Shown here: one piece after another, positions 1 to 9,048 of the stretch | Layout of the letters: each line of letters opens with the position of its first letter | How positions within the stretch are numbered: the stretch's first letter is position 1 | Source: JBMNGG01 sp050949705 | GTDB taxonomy: Bacteria; Bacillota; Thermosediminibacteria; Thermosediminibacterales; Tepidanaerobacteraceae | Direction of reading: 5' to 3' | NCBI GenBank assembly: GCA_050949705.1 | Contig: JBMNGG010000005.1 | Location: 62,001 to 126,000 of the forward strand | DNA: 64,000 nucleotides | The notes under the pieces: generated by a model | What the model was told of the DNA's origin: nothing | The model's database searches: none | What the model saw: only the letters and a program-made list of their open reading frames with translations | Translations under genes and position numbers: made by a program

Positions 1-180
1 AGGATTTTCAGCATTAGAATCTATAACCAGCTTATCATCATGCTGCTTGACTCTATATACATTATTTCCTACCACCCCGATATATTCTCTATCATTTATG
101 CTGTTCCACCGAAAGGCTTGGCCACCCTCGGTTATTATTTTTAAATTAAAGGGAAGAATATCATTGCACACTATTTTCAT
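1..180 (-). CDS. 8-oxoguanine DNA glycosylase (OGG1-type), N-terminal part, cut by window edge
   Basis: This open frame runs off the left edge, so only the first 60 codons are present. The translation carries the motif GGQAFRW near residue 20. That motif is typical of the N-terminal domain of OGG1/AlkA-type DNA glycosylases, which remove 8-oxoguanine or alkylated bases in base-excision repair; the catalytic helix-hairpin-helix lies outside the window. The start is ATG at 178-180, preceded by a strong GGAGGGG at 186-192. The gene lies downstream of the nitroreductase and its terminator, on the same strand, so it is probably transcribed separately or by read-through. The family call rests on one motif and the N-terminal layout. 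Confidence 0.7.
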   Translation of the reverse strand, partial: MKIVCNDILPFNLKIITEGGQAFRWNSINDREYIGVVGNNVYRVKQHDDKLVIDSNAENP

Positions 181-191
181 AAGATCCCCTC

Positions 192-234
192 CAAAAACTT
201 TGCGGCACTCATCTTTGTAGAAGAATGCCGCAAA
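192..234 (-). terminator. Rho-independent terminator after nitroreductase gene
   Basis: On the minus strand the arms TTTGCGGCA (226-234) and TGCCGCAAA (199-207) form a perfect 9-bp stem followed by GTTTTT. It lies between the nitroreductase stop and the glycosylase ribosome binding site. Confidence 0.6.
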
Positions 235-256
235 CATTATTAATTGCAATATTATA

Positions 257-754
257 CTAGTATTTTTCCCATCTGATTACCTCATTGAGAGGTTTTTTAG
301 ACTTGCTTACGATTTTATCAGAATAGCCTAGGGAAACAATTGATATTAACGTATATTTATCAGGAACTGCCAACAGTTCTCTTATCTTTTCACTGTAATC
401 CCTGTTATAACCTGAAACCCAGCAAGAATCTACGCCATAAGCCTTTGCTGCCAATAGAACATTTTGAGTGGCAGCAGAACCATCTGCCAAGGCATGTATA
501 CTGTCTTTTTCGCAAAATATACTTATACATGCGGCCGCTTCTGCTATAAATTGACCATAAGTTGCATGTTTTGATATCTCTTCTTTTATTGCTTTATCAG
601 TGGATACAACAAAAATCCAAGGCTGAAGATTTCGGGCACTAGGGGCCAATCGACCGCAATCAACAATATCCTCAAGCACTTCCTTAGATATAGCTTTTGG
701 AAGATACTCACGTACACTCCTTCTCTCTTTAATAACACGAATTGCCTCGTTCAT
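257..754 (-). CDS. Nitroreductase-family FMN oxidoreductase
   Basis: The 165-residue protein has the nitroreductase-family opening ERRSVREY (about residues 10-17), the SARNLQPW flavin/substrate segment (about 39-46) and a late glycine-containing region, IVSLGYSD. Members are homodimeric cytoplasmic FMN enzymes that reduce nitro-compounds, quinones or flavins with NAD(P)H; the substrate here cannot be deduced. The length matches short clostridial members. It starts with ATG and lies 14 bp downstream of the ileS stop on the same strand, so it may be a distal cistron of the ileS transcript. A terminator-like hairpin follows it. Nothing looks broken. Confidence 0.85.
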   Translation of the reverse strand: MNEAIRVIKERRSVREYLPKAISKEVLEDIVDCGRLAPSARNLQPWIFVVSTDKAIKEEISKHATYGQFIAEAAACISIFCEKDSIHALADGSAATQNVLLAAKAYGVDSCWVSGYNRDYSEKIRELLAVPDKYTLISIVSLGYSDKIVSKSKKPLNEVIRWEKY

Positions 755-768
755 GAAATCACTCCCAA

Positions 769-3700
769 TTAATCTTTCTTTACACCTATCTTAACCTTAT
801 GGTCATTAATATTTAGTTCTTTTGTAAAACTTTCTTCAGGTGGAGATACTTTTTCTACAACAATTGCTAAGGTATCTTTCTTTATTTCATCTCCATGTCT
901 TTTTATAACTTCATCAATAGTATCGTCACCTAAATAATAAATATATATCTTGTCTTCAACTTCAAATCCGGCTTCTTTCCGCATGTTCTGGATTTTACTT
1001 ACCATTTCACGGGCTAAGCCTTCAAACATTAGCTCAGGAGTAATAGTAGTATCAAGAACTACATAATAACCTCCTTCACCTTCAGCACAAAAACCCTCTT
1101 TATCCTGAGCTCTAACATCCAATTCATTTTCCATAATAGTCAACGTCTGCCCATTTACATCTATAGTTACCTTACCATCTTCTCTAGCCTTATTGATAAG
1201 ATCTATAGCATTAGCTGAAGATATGGCTTTAGCAATGGCTGACATTAGTTTTCCGTATTTTGGTCCAAGTAAATCAAATCTAGGCTTTAGGGTATATGTG
1301 AAGTATTCTTCAGCCACATCTATATATTCGATTTTCTTTATGTTTAACTCTTCTTTAATAATATCAGATAGCTCTGTTAATAAAATTCTATCATCATAGT
1401 TTCTCAGTTGAACCATCATCTTCATTAGAGGCTGACGGTTTTTTACTTTACCTTTATTACGAGCAGCTCTACCTAATTCAACGACTTTTCTAGCAAGCTC
1501 CATCTTATATTCCAATTGCTTGTCTATAAGATTTTCATTTACCTCTGGATAGTCACACAAATGAATACTCTCTTGAGCGTCAGAAAACGGCACTCTTACA
1601 AGATTCTGATATATTTCTTCAGTAATAAAAGGTACAAAAGGTGCTGCCATTTTTATAAAGTTAACTAGAGTTTCATAAAGGGTTAGATATGCTGCGATTT
1701 TATCATTGTCCATTTCGGATTTCCAGTAGCGTTCGCGAGATCGCCTTACATACCAATTGCTAATATCATCAATTAGTGATTCCAATGTTCTGGCTGCACC
1801 AGTAATGTCTTGATTGTCTAAGGCCTGTCGAATTTTCTTGTTAACACTGTTCGTTTTAGAAAGCAACCAGCGATCTAATTCACTTCTATCCTTAGGATCT
1901 AGAGTATACTGTTTAGGATCGAAATTGTCTATATTGGCATATAATACAAAGAAGGAATAGACATTCCATAAGGTTCCTAAAAATCGTCTTTGTGATTCAC
2001 TTACTGCATCTTGATAAAAACGACTTGGGAGCCAAGGAGGGCTTGCTACATACAGATACCAACGCATGGCATCGGCACCCTGTTCACTTAAGACCTTCCA
2101 AGGATCTAAAACATTTCCCTTATGCTTACTCATTTTTATTCCATGTTCGTCAAGAACATGACCCATAACCAATACATTTTTATACGGAGATTCATCAAAT
2201 AATAAAGTTGAGATTACCAAAAGACTATAGAACCATCCTCTTGTCTGGTCAATAGCTTCTGAAATAAAATCTGCCGGAAAATGTTTTTTAAAATGATCCT
2301 GATTCTCAAAAGGATAATGAAACTGTGCAAAAGGCATAGCACCAGAATCAAACCAGCAGTCAATTACCTCCGGTACACGCTTCATATCGCCGTTGCATTT
2401 GGAACATGTAATTATCACATCATCTACATATGGTTTATGAAGCTCTATATCTCCAATAGGTTCTTTACTTAACTCTTTTAGCTCTTTAATACTACCTACT
2501 GAGTGCTGATGACCACAGTCTTCACAAACCCAAATATTTAAAGGCGTTCCCCAATATCTTTCTCTACTTAAACACCAATCAATCAGATTTTCAAGGAAGT
2601 TTCCAAAACGACCGTCTCTGATATGTTCGGGATGCCAGTTGATCTTCTTGTTTATTTCAAGAAGCCGGTCTTTTATAGCTGTAGTCTTTATAAACCAGCT
2701 GCTTCTCCCATAATATAAAAGAGGTGTATCACATCTCCAACAAAAGGGATAACTATGTTTGTATTTTTGGGATTTGTAAAGTATATTTCTATTAGACAAA
2801 TCCTTTAAAATACCCCTATCGGCATCTTTAACAAACATGCCTGCCCAAGGAGATACCTTTTCTGTAAATTTACCCTCTTCATCTACAGGTTGTAATACAG
2901 GAAAACCATGCTCGTGACCAACTCTGGAGTCGTCTTCACCAAAAGCAGGAGCTATATGAACTATACCGGTTCCATCTTCTAATGTAACAAAGTCAGCAGT
3001 AACAACCCGGTAAGCTTTGTCCTTTTCTTCTTCGAAGAAGGGAAATATAGGTTCATAATTAGTCGAAACTAATTCTTCCCCTGGAAACTTATCAATAACG
3101 GTATATTCCCCATCTAGAACTTCTAACCTACCTTCAGCAAGAATGAGTCTTTCATCATTATGCTCAACCAAAACATAAGTATAATCGCTTTTTACCGCTA
3201 ATGCTACATTTGATGGAAGAGTCCACGGAGTAGTAGTCCATACTAAAAAATAAGTATTTTCCTTCCCTGCCACCGGGAATTTTACAAATACTGAAGGGTC
3301 CTCTACTTCTTTGTATCCCTGTGCAACCTCGTGGCTTGAAAGAGATGTGCCACAACGGGGACAATACGGAACAACTTTATTCCCCTTATATAATAAACCC
3401 TTTTTAAATATTTCTTTAAGAGCCCACCATACTGACTCAATATAGGTATTATGATATGTTACATAAGGGTTATCCATATCTATCCAGAATCCTACCCGCT
3501 CAGTCATCTTCCGCCATTCTTGTTCATAGGTAAAGACACTGTTTTTACACTTTTTTATAAAATCTTCAACACCATAACTTTCAATCTCCGGTTTGCCGCT
3601 TATGCCTAATTGCTTTTCAACTTCAAGTTCTACAGGCAGACCATGAGTATCCCAACCAGCTTTTCTGTCAACTTTATAACCGGTCATTGTTTTGTAACGA

Positions 3701-3906
3701 GGTATCAAATCTTTTACAACTCGAGTAAGAACGTGGCCTGCATGAGGCATCCCATTGGCAGTAGGGGGACCTTCATAAAATACATAGTTTGGAGCATCTT
3801 TTCTGTTTTCAATACTCTTTTTGAATATTTGCTCCTTATTCCAAAAATCAATAATTGCATTTTCGATGGGAACAAAATTCATAGTTGTTTCTACTTTCTT
3901 AAACAT
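769..3906 (-). CDS. ileS: Isoleucyl-tRNA synthetase
   Basis: This 1045-residue class Ia synthetase charges tRNA-Ile. The HIGH signature is present as HAGH near residue 55 and the KMSKS loop as KMSKH near residue 600. A CP1 editing domain lies between them, and an anticodon-binding region follows. Two CxxC pairs (CPRC, CWRC) and a further CEDC/CSKC pair suggest zinc-binding knuckles. The length and C-terminal extension match the long IleS type that is often mupirocin-resistant; that subtype is an inference from size and layout. A T-box leader with an AUC specifier lies immediately upstream, so expression should rise when uncharged tRNA-Ile accumulates. Confidence 0.98.
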   Translation of the reverse strand: MFKKVETTMNFVPIENAIIDFWNKEQIFKKSIENRKDAPNYVFYEGPPTANGMPHAGHVLTRVVKDLIPRYKTMTGYKVDRKAGWDTHGLPVELEVEKQLGISGKPEIESYGVEDFIKKCKNSVFTYEQEWRKMTERVGFWIDMDNPYVTYHNTYIESVWWALKEIFKKGLLYKGNKVVPYCPRCGTSLSSHEVAQGYKEVEDPSVFVKFPVAGKENTYFLVWTTTPWTLPSNVALAVKSDYTYVLVEHNDERLILAEGRLEVLDGEYTVIDKFPGEELVSTNYEPIFPFFEEEKDKAYRVVTADFVTLEDGTGIVHIAPAFGEDDSRVGHEHGFPVLQPVDEEGKFTEKVSPWAGMFVKDADRGILKDLSNRNILYKSQKYKHSYPFCWRCDTPLLYYGRSSWFIKTTAIKDRLLEINKKINWHPEHIRDGRFGNFLENLIDWCLSRERYWGTPLNIWVCEDCGHQHSVGSIKELKELSKEPIGDIELHKPYVDDVIITCSKCNGDMKRVPEVIDCWFDSGAMPFAQFHYPFENQDHFKKHFPADFISEAIDQTRGWFYSLLVISTLLFDESPYKNVLVMGHVLDEHGIKMSKHKGNVLDPWKVLSEQGADAMRWYLYVASPPWLPSRFYQDAVSESQRRFLGTLWNVYSFFVLYANIDNFDPKQYTLDPKDRSELDRWLLSKTNSVNKKIRQALDNQDITGAARTLESLIDDISNWYVRRSRERYWKSEMDNDKIAAYLTLYETLVNFIKMAAPFVPFITEEIYQNLVRVPFSDAQESIHLCDYPEVNENLIDKQLEYKMELARKVVELGRAARNKGKVKNRQPLMKMMVQLRNYDDRILLTELSDIIKEELNIKKIEYIDVAEEYFTYTLKPRFDLLGPKYGKLMSAIAKAISSANAIDLINKAREDGKVTIDVNGQTLTIMENELDVRAQDKEGFCAEGEGGYYVVLDTTITPELMFEGLAREMVSKIQNMRKEAGFEVEDKIYIYYLGDDTIDEVIKRHGDEIKKDTLAIVVEKVSPPEESFTKELNINDHKVKIGVKKD

Positions 3907-4010
3907 TTTCTATCCTCCTGACATATCATTAGAGTAAAGTATGCTTTTTATTAACAATAGTATAATCGGTAGCATCAACTCTATCCGAATATATATTATA
4001 CCGAATCACC

Positions 4011-4255
4011 AAAAAATCTCGTCCCAAGAAGGGACGAGATTTCTCCCGTGTTACCACCCAAATAGGAAAAGTCCATTAATATATTACTATTTTTCCTGCT
4101 CATTTAATATAACGGCTAATACGCCGGCCATTCTTACTTTAAGAATTTCAGAATGACACTCAGAGGTGATCTTGGGCAACTATCTGCCACCGGGCTTACA
4201 CCATCCCCGGTTCGCTTAAGGGCTTCCTGATGCTTACTGTCCTCATCATCGATTT
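4011..4255 (-). promoter_or_regulatory. T-box riboswitch controlling ileS (Ile specifier)
   Basis: Read on the minus strand, this leader contains the conserved T-box GGGTGGTAACACGGG (core 4043-4059). It is followed by a terminator whose arms read ATCTCGTCCC and GGGACGAGAT, then a T-run (4011-4042). Upstream lies a stem-I region with AAGCGAACCGGGGATGG and a specifier loop AAG-ATC-ACCTCTGAG. The specifier codon therefore reads ATC, isoleucine, in agreement with the downstream gene. Uncharged tRNA-Ile should stabilise the antiterminator. Confidence 0.95.
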
Positions 4256-4276
4256 TTTATATAAGATTACACAATT

Positions 4277-4305
4277 ATGATATATTATTTTAAAAGCAAT
4301 GTCAA
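4277..4305 (-). promoter_or_regulatory. Sigma-A promoter of ileS T-box leader
   Basis: The minus strand has TTGACA (4300-4305), a 17-bp spacer and TATCAT (4277-4282), about 20 bp before the start of the T-box structure. Confidence 0.75.
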
Positions 4306-4359
4306 TGTTTGTCACTGTATTGGATTAGAGTTAAATTCCATTTTAATCCATTTTGGGTC

Positions 4360-5918
4360 CATAGTGTAAAATAATTATAGGACATTCTCATAATAAAAAA
4401 GACAAGAGATCCTCGCTTTTTGATACAATGGAATTACCCAAAAAAACCATTCAAAAGGAGAATCTCTTGTGGATACTATTGTAATACAAAACTGCAAAAA
4501 TTTCATCCATGAAATCATGAATTTTATGCGTGACCCCAATATCATAAAAATTGATGAGTTAGAAGATGGCCTAAAAGATATTACCTTCGACTTCATTTTA
4601 AAAATGATGCGAGCCTACATAGAAAACCATGATAAAGAAATAAAAGCTGATAAAAAATGGCGCAGAAAAAGACAAATCGTAGTTGAAAGAAACCGCGACA
4701 AGCGAGAGCTCTTCACACGCTTTGGGCAGCTAACATATTACAGAACCTACTTTCACGATAAGAAAAACAATACATACATATACCTTACCGATGAGGTCTT
4801 AGGAGTGGCCCCTTATGATAGAGTATCAGCCACGGTATCAGCAGATATAGCAGAACATGCTAGCGATAACTCCTATGGCAAGAGCAGTCAGTATGTAACG
4901 GACGGCCAAGTTAGCCGACAGACCGTCATGAACAAAACGAGGAAACTAAAGCAAGAAAAGCTAGAGATTAAAGCTATAGGACCAAAGCGCAAAGTGCCAG
5001 TGATTCACATAGATGCAGATGAAGACCATGTAGCCCTACAAGATGGCAAAAAAACCATAGTACCATTAATCACCATATATGACGGCACCAAAAGAGCAGG
5101 AAAACGGGGAGAGTGTATAAATCCCCATCATATACACGGATATGGGTTAAACCGAGAAGATACATGGCTAAAGGTTGCCAATTACATCTATGATAGATAT
5201 GACAGTGAAAGCATAAAGCGCATATATATTCACGGAGATGGTGCTGGGTGGATAAAAACCGGCCAAGGATGGCTACCAAAATCTAAAATGGTCTTAGATA
5301 AATACCATCTAAACAAAGCAATCCTAGGGTCTACAGCAGGGCAAGAAGACTACAGAAAACCAATATACCAGAGCATCTATGAATGCAACTGGTCTAAGTT
5401 TAATGAGCTAGTAGAAAAACTTAAAAAAGGAGCTCAAACCCCACAAAAGCTAAAAAAGGTAAAAGAATTTAAAATCTATATACGAAACAATTGGGAAGCC
5501 ATCACTATATACAAAGAAGAAGGAGTAAGCGGCAGCTGCACCGAGGGGCATATTAGCCATGTATTATCCAGCCGCTTTAGCTCTCGCCCCATGGGCTGGA
5601 GCGAAAAAGGGCTAAAAGCCATAGCCGACATAAGGATCTATTGCCAAAATGGTGGAAAGATAACCCCAGATCATTTTAAAAAGACAAATCAACAATACAG
5701 GGTAAAGAAAGAAACCATAAAAAAGGCCAAGCAAGCCTTTGGAAAAACCACTCATGAGAACCTAAACAATATACCCGCGTTTAACATGGGCAAAAAGACT
5801 CCCGTATCAATCCTCTTAAAGGGTATCCAGCGTAGCGGGTATGTGATATAGATCTATTAGAATCAAAAAGTTAGGGGTATCTGTTACTTTTATTATCCTA
5901 CAACAACTTGACACTATC
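4360..5918 (+). mobile_element. Complete ISLre2-family insertion sequence with 9-bp target duplication
   Basis: The element is 1559 bp and holds one transposase gene. Its ends form imperfect inverted repeats: ATAGTGTAAAATAATTATAG at 4361-4380 and, on the other strand, ATAGTGTCAAGTTGTTGTAG ending at 5917 (about 17 of 22 match when extended). The 9-bp sequence TTTTGGGTC occurs directly outside both ends, at 4351-4359 and 5919-5927, and fits a target-site duplication. ISLre2-family elements are known to make 9-bp duplications. The intact transposase and identical duplications suggest a fairly recent insertion between the ileS promoter and the penicillin-binding protein gene. Confidence 0.9.
4469..5851 (+). 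CDS. ISLre2-family (UPF0236) transposase
   Basis: The 460-residue protein matches the ISLre2/UPF0236 transposase family in size and overall character: a basic N-terminal half with KKWRRKRQ, a block VPVIHIDADEDHVALQ with acidic residues near residue 180, and YIHGDGAGWIK with YHLNKAI near residues 250-285. The last resembles the aspartate-containing catalytic core of this DDE-type family. The start is GTG at 4469, eight bases after AAAGGAG. No frameshift or internal stop is seen, so it is probably functional. The reading frame fills the space between the terminal repeats. Confidence 0.93.
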   Translation: MDTIVIQNCKNFIHEIMNFMRDPNIIKIDELEDGLKDITFDFILKMMRAYIENHDKEIKADKKWRRKRQIVVERNRDKRELFTRFGQLTYYRTYFHDKKNNTYIYLTDEVLGVAPYDRVSATVSADIAEHASDNSYGKSSQYVTDGQVSRQTVMNKTRKLKQEKLEIKAIGPKRKVPVIHIDADEDHVALQDGKKTIVPLITIYDGTKRAGKRGECINPHHIHGYGLNREDTWLKVANYIYDRYDSESIKRIYIHGDGAGWIKTGQGWLPKSKMVLDKYHLNKAILGSTAGQEDYRKPIYQSIYECNWSKFNELVEKLKKGAQTPQKLKKVKEFKIYIRNNWEAITIYKEEGVSGSCTEGHISHVLSSRFSSRPMGWSEKGLKAIADIRIYCQNGGKITPDHFKKTNQQYRVKKETIKKAKQAFGKTTHENLNNIPAFNMGKKTPVSILLKGIQRSGYVI

Positions 5919-5954
5919 TTTTGGGTCAGATAAGTTTCTTTATGTATCATTGTG

Positions 5955-5963
5955 TGGTATAAT
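5955..5963 (+). promoter_or_regulatory. Extended -10 promoter for penicillin-binding protein gene
   Basis: TGGTATAAT at 5955-5963 is a perfect extended -10 element, and no good -35 is visible. The insertion sequence ends only 37 bp upstream, so insertion may have replaced part of the original upstream region. Confidence 0.5.
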
Positions 5964-6091
5964 ACTTTTGTCTAATATTACTATTAAAACTATAGAAAGT
6001 TTTTTAAATCAATCGGTATACGGCCTCAAGTAGTGTTAATTATCTAGTTATATGTCTTCACTCATTAATGTAGAGGATCGAGGGGGTTATT

Positions 6092-8518
6092 ATGCCAAAG
6101 AAGAAGAAAAAAAGTAAATATAGGTTTTTTACTTGGTATAACATACTTATATTCATTCTAATATTACTTGTTATAGGTTTTGGATCAGGTATGGGTTTAT
6201 TTTTATACTATGTTAAAGATGCACCCGATTTTGATCCAAGCAAGTTAAAACCCAGTGAAACTTCTATGGTCTTAGACAAAAACGGTGAAGTTATAGCCGA
6301 GCTTCATGGTGAACAGAACCGTATACCAGTGCCAATTGAGCAAGTTCCAAAAAACTTGATAAATGCTTTTATTGCAATAGAAGACCAGTATTTTTATTCT
6401 CACAGAGGTATTAACATCCGTTCAATAATAGGTTCTTTTGCTACAAACCTAATGCATGGTGGCATAAGGCGGGGTGCCAGTACTATTACTCAACAGTTAG
6501 TAAAAACCGCTTTTTTATCACCGGAACAAACTTGGAAGCGAAAAGCTCAAGAAGCTTGGTTGGCTATACAGCTGGAAAGACACTACACTAAAGATGAAAT
6601 ATTGGAATTTTATTTAAATCAGATTTACTTCGGTCATTCGGCTTACGGCGTTGAATCAGCCGCTAATACTTACTTTGGCAAAAGTGTTGATAAGCTGAGT
6701 TTGGCTGAATCAGCAATGCTTGCGGGTGTCACGAAAGGTCCTGAATACTACTCACCATATTCGAACTTTGAAAGGGCTAAGGAACGCCAGGAAGTTATTC
6801 TAAATACCATGGCAGAACTAGGTTTCATAAGTGAAGAGGAAGCACGAAATGCTAAAAACGAAGAACTAAATCTTAAAGGTTTAAAACAAGCAGCAGCAGA
6901 TTATAAAGCTCCTTATTTTACCGACTATGTAATACAAGAGTTAGCGACCCTCTTTCAAAAAGAATTAGGTATTTCAGAAAGTGATGCATACAACAAAATA
7001 TATACCGAGGGTCTCGAGATTTACACTACAGTAGATATGAAAATTCAGGAAGCAGCTGAACAAGTTTTAGCAGATCCTGAAAACTATCCTTATTCTAAGA
7101 ATGATGAAAGCGAGATTGTTCAGCCTCAAGCCGCTGCTGTTATAATCGATCATCATACTGGCCATATAAAAGCTTTGGTAGGAGGAAGGGAGCATTACCG
7201 TAAACTAGGTTTTAACAGAGCTTCTCAAGCTTTCAGACAGCCTGGATCCACCTTTAAACCCATTATAGTTTATACTGCTGCAGTTGATATGGGTTACACT
7301 GCCGGTACTGTAATTGATGATTCCCCGGTTTCTTATTCTGCTGGCTCAGGGGGCGTTTGGTCTCCAAAAAACTATACAAATGATTTTAAGGGCCTTACAA
7401 CTATTAGAAAAGCTGTGGCTGATTCTGTAAATATAGTTGCTATAAAGGTGTTTAGTGAAATAGGCGTTGATAGAGGTATTGAATATGCTCAAAAACTCGG
7501 TATAAACAATTTAGTTCTAACAGGTGACAAAAATGATAGACAATTATCCGCCGCCCTTGGGGGTATTACCAAAGGAGTAACACCACTTGAATTGGCTTCT
7601 TCTTTTGGAACCTTGGCTAACGAAGGTATACATGCGGAACCTGTTGCCATATTAAAAGTTGTGGATAAAAACGGCAGAACCATTTTTGAAAATAAACCTG
7701 AACAAACAAGTGCGGTCAGCAAACAAGTGGCTTTTATTGTTACTGATATGCTTAGAAGTGTTGTTAGAGAAGGAACCGGTTGGAGACTAGCAGATTTCCC
7801 CTTCCAAGTAGCAGGAAAAACAGGTACTACATCAGACGATAAAGATGTATGGTGGGTAGCTTATACTCCACATTTAACTGGAGTTGTTTGGATGGGACAT
7901 GATGAACCAACCTATATGCGCAATGTGGCAGGAGGGTTTCAACCGGCTCTTATGTGGAAACAAATAATGACTGTTGCCCATCAAGATCTCCCGGCAAAGC
8001 AATTTGAACGACCAGAAGGTATAGTTGGTCCTATTGAAATCTGTATTGATTCAGGTAAGATTCCTACTGAATTATGCAAACGTGACCCGAGAGGTCATAG
8101 AACAAGAGGCGAATACTTTATAAGAGGAACACAGCCTACGGAACATTGTGATATTCATGTAGAAGACTTCATAGATACTTCTACCGGTTTATTGGCAACA
8201 GAATTTTGTCCTGAAGAATTAGTTGAGAGAACAGTATTCATAAAAAGAAATGAACCTTATACTCCTTCGCCCACTGGTCAAATTCCTTTAGATGCTAAGT
8301 ATGAATTACCTGAAGAATACTGTGATGTTCATGATTCGGAGCCTGTAATTGCTCCTCCGGATGAAGATGATTTTTATGATTGGTTAAATGATAACATCAA
8401 CGATTGGTTTAATGAGAATAACAATAACAATGGTAACAACAATGGTAACGGTAAAAACGAAAACGATAATGGTCAAAATAATGATGTTGAGAACAATCAT
8501 AGACGCCACAATCGTTAA
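6092..8518 (+). CDS. Bifunctional class A penicillin-binding protein (PBP1A family)
   Basis: This 808-residue membrane enzyme polymerises and cross-links peptidoglycan. A lysine-rich cytoplasmic tail precedes one transmembrane helix (about 16-40). The glycosyltransferase-51 domain (about 60-230) shows the catalytic glutamate in IAIEDQYF (E97) and the RRGASTITQQ motif. The transpeptidase domain carries S386xxK389 (PGSTFKP), S445-V-N447 and K576-T-G-T. The last 60 or so residues are an acidic, Asn-rich low-complexity tail, probably a flexible extracytoplasmic extension. The ATG follows GAGGATCGAGGGGG. The gene stands alone between the insertion sequence and a bidirectional terminator. Confidence 0.95.
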   Translation: MPKKKKKSKYRFFTWYNILIFILILLVIGFGSGMGLFLYYVKDAPDFDPSKLKPSETSMVLDKNGEVIAELHGEQNRIPVPIEQVPKNLINAFIAIEDQYFYSHRGINIRSIIGSFATNLMHGGIRRGASTITQQLVKTAFLSPEQTWKRKAQEAWLAIQLERHYTKDEILEFYLNQIYFGHSAYGVESAANTYFGKSVDKLSLAESAMLAGVTKGPEYYSPYSNFERAKERQEVILNTMAELGFISEEEARNAKNEELNLKGLKQAAADYKAPYFTDYVIQELATLFQKELGISESDAYNKIYTEGLEIYTTVDMKIQEAAEQVLADPENYPYSKNDESEIVQPQAAAVIIDHHTGHIKALVGGREHYRKLGFNRASQAFRQPGSTFKPIIVYTAAVDMGYTAGTVIDDSPVSYSAGSGGVWSPKNYTNDFKGLTTIRKAVADSVNIVAIKVFSEIGVDRGIEYAQKLGINNLVLTGDKNDRQLSAALGGITKGVTPLELASSFGTLANEGIHAEPVAILKVVDKNGRTIFENKPEQTSAVSKQVAFIVTDMLRSVVREGTGWRLADFPFQVAGKTGTTSDDKDVWWVAYTPHLTGVVWMGHDEPTYMRNVAGGFQPALMWKQIMTVAHQDLPAKQFERPEGIVGPIEICIDSGKIPTELCKRDPRGHRTRGEYFIRGTQPTEHCDIHVEDFIDTSTGLLATEFCPEELVERTVFIKRNEPYTPSPTGQIPLDAKYELPEEYCDVHDSEPVIAPPDEDDFYDWLNDNINDWFNENNNNNGNNNGNGKNENDNGQNNDVENNHRRHNR

Positions 8519-8524
8519 AAAGAT

Positions 8525-8568
8525 AAAAAACAGCCCTAATTTCTTGCTAATATTTAGGGCTGTTTTTT
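8525..8568. terminator. Bidirectional terminator between pbp and DUF523 gene
   Basis: The arms AAAACAGCCCTAA and TTAGGGCTGTTTT flank a 14-base loop, with A-runs and T-runs on opposite sides. It can serve the convergent penicillin-binding protein and DUF523 transcripts. Confidence 0.85.
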
Positions 8569-8592
8569 ACATTACTATTTGCTTTTTTGTTC

Positions 8593-9048
8593 TTAAGTCA
8601 TATAATCCTCAGAATCTATTACATTTAGACCATGGGCTTTTAAATACGCAGCTGTTACACCCATTCCTTCTATTAGTACATCATTAAAGGTCCCATCATA
8701 AATTTTCTTACAACCACAGGAAGGACTCCTGGATTTTAAAATTGCTTCTGTGGCTCCTGTGATCTTAGCAAGCTTTAAAGTTTCCTTTGCTCCCTTTAGA
8801 AATTCTTTTGTAACATCAATTCCTTCTTTAGAAATAACTTTTGCTTGTTGACTTAAAACATCTTTCCCATCCCCACCGACAATTTCTGATGGCTGTCTTG
8901 GTGTTGGCAAGCCTCCGCATTGTTCTGGACAAAATGGCACTGCCTGCCCTGTTTTTACGAGTTGGGAAAACACATTAGAATAATTATTACCCCCATCGTA
9001 CCTGGTATTTAAACCCACTAAGCATGCGCTAATAATAATTTTTTTCAC
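8593..9048 (-). CDS. DUF523-family protein
   Basis: The 151-residue protein begins with IIISACLVGLNTRYDG, the hallmark of DUF523 proteins. It has conserved cysteines in CPEQCGGLPTPR (about residues 40-51) and a second pair, SPSCGCKKIYDG, near 109-120. These cysteines suggest metal or Fe-S binding, but the family has no settled biochemical function. The GTG start overlaps the mutS2 stop as GTGA, so the two are translationally coupled at the end of the zapA-polX-mutS2 operon. The protein is complete. Confidence 0.85.
   Translation of the reverse strand: MKKIIISACLVGLNTRYDGGNNYSNVFSQLVKTGQAVPFCPEQCGGLPTPRQPSEIVGGDGKDVLSQQAKVISKEGIDVTKEFLKGAKETLKLAKITGATEAILKSRSPSCGCKKIYDGTFNDVLIEGMGVTAAYLKAHGLNVIDSEDYMT

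Noticed and set aside
8388..8518. Asn codon-rich repeats at the end of the penicillin-binding protein gene as a tandem DNA repeat
   Set aside because: The AAC/AAT runs encode an irregular Asn-rich tail; there is no exact repeating unit long enough to call a DNA repeat.
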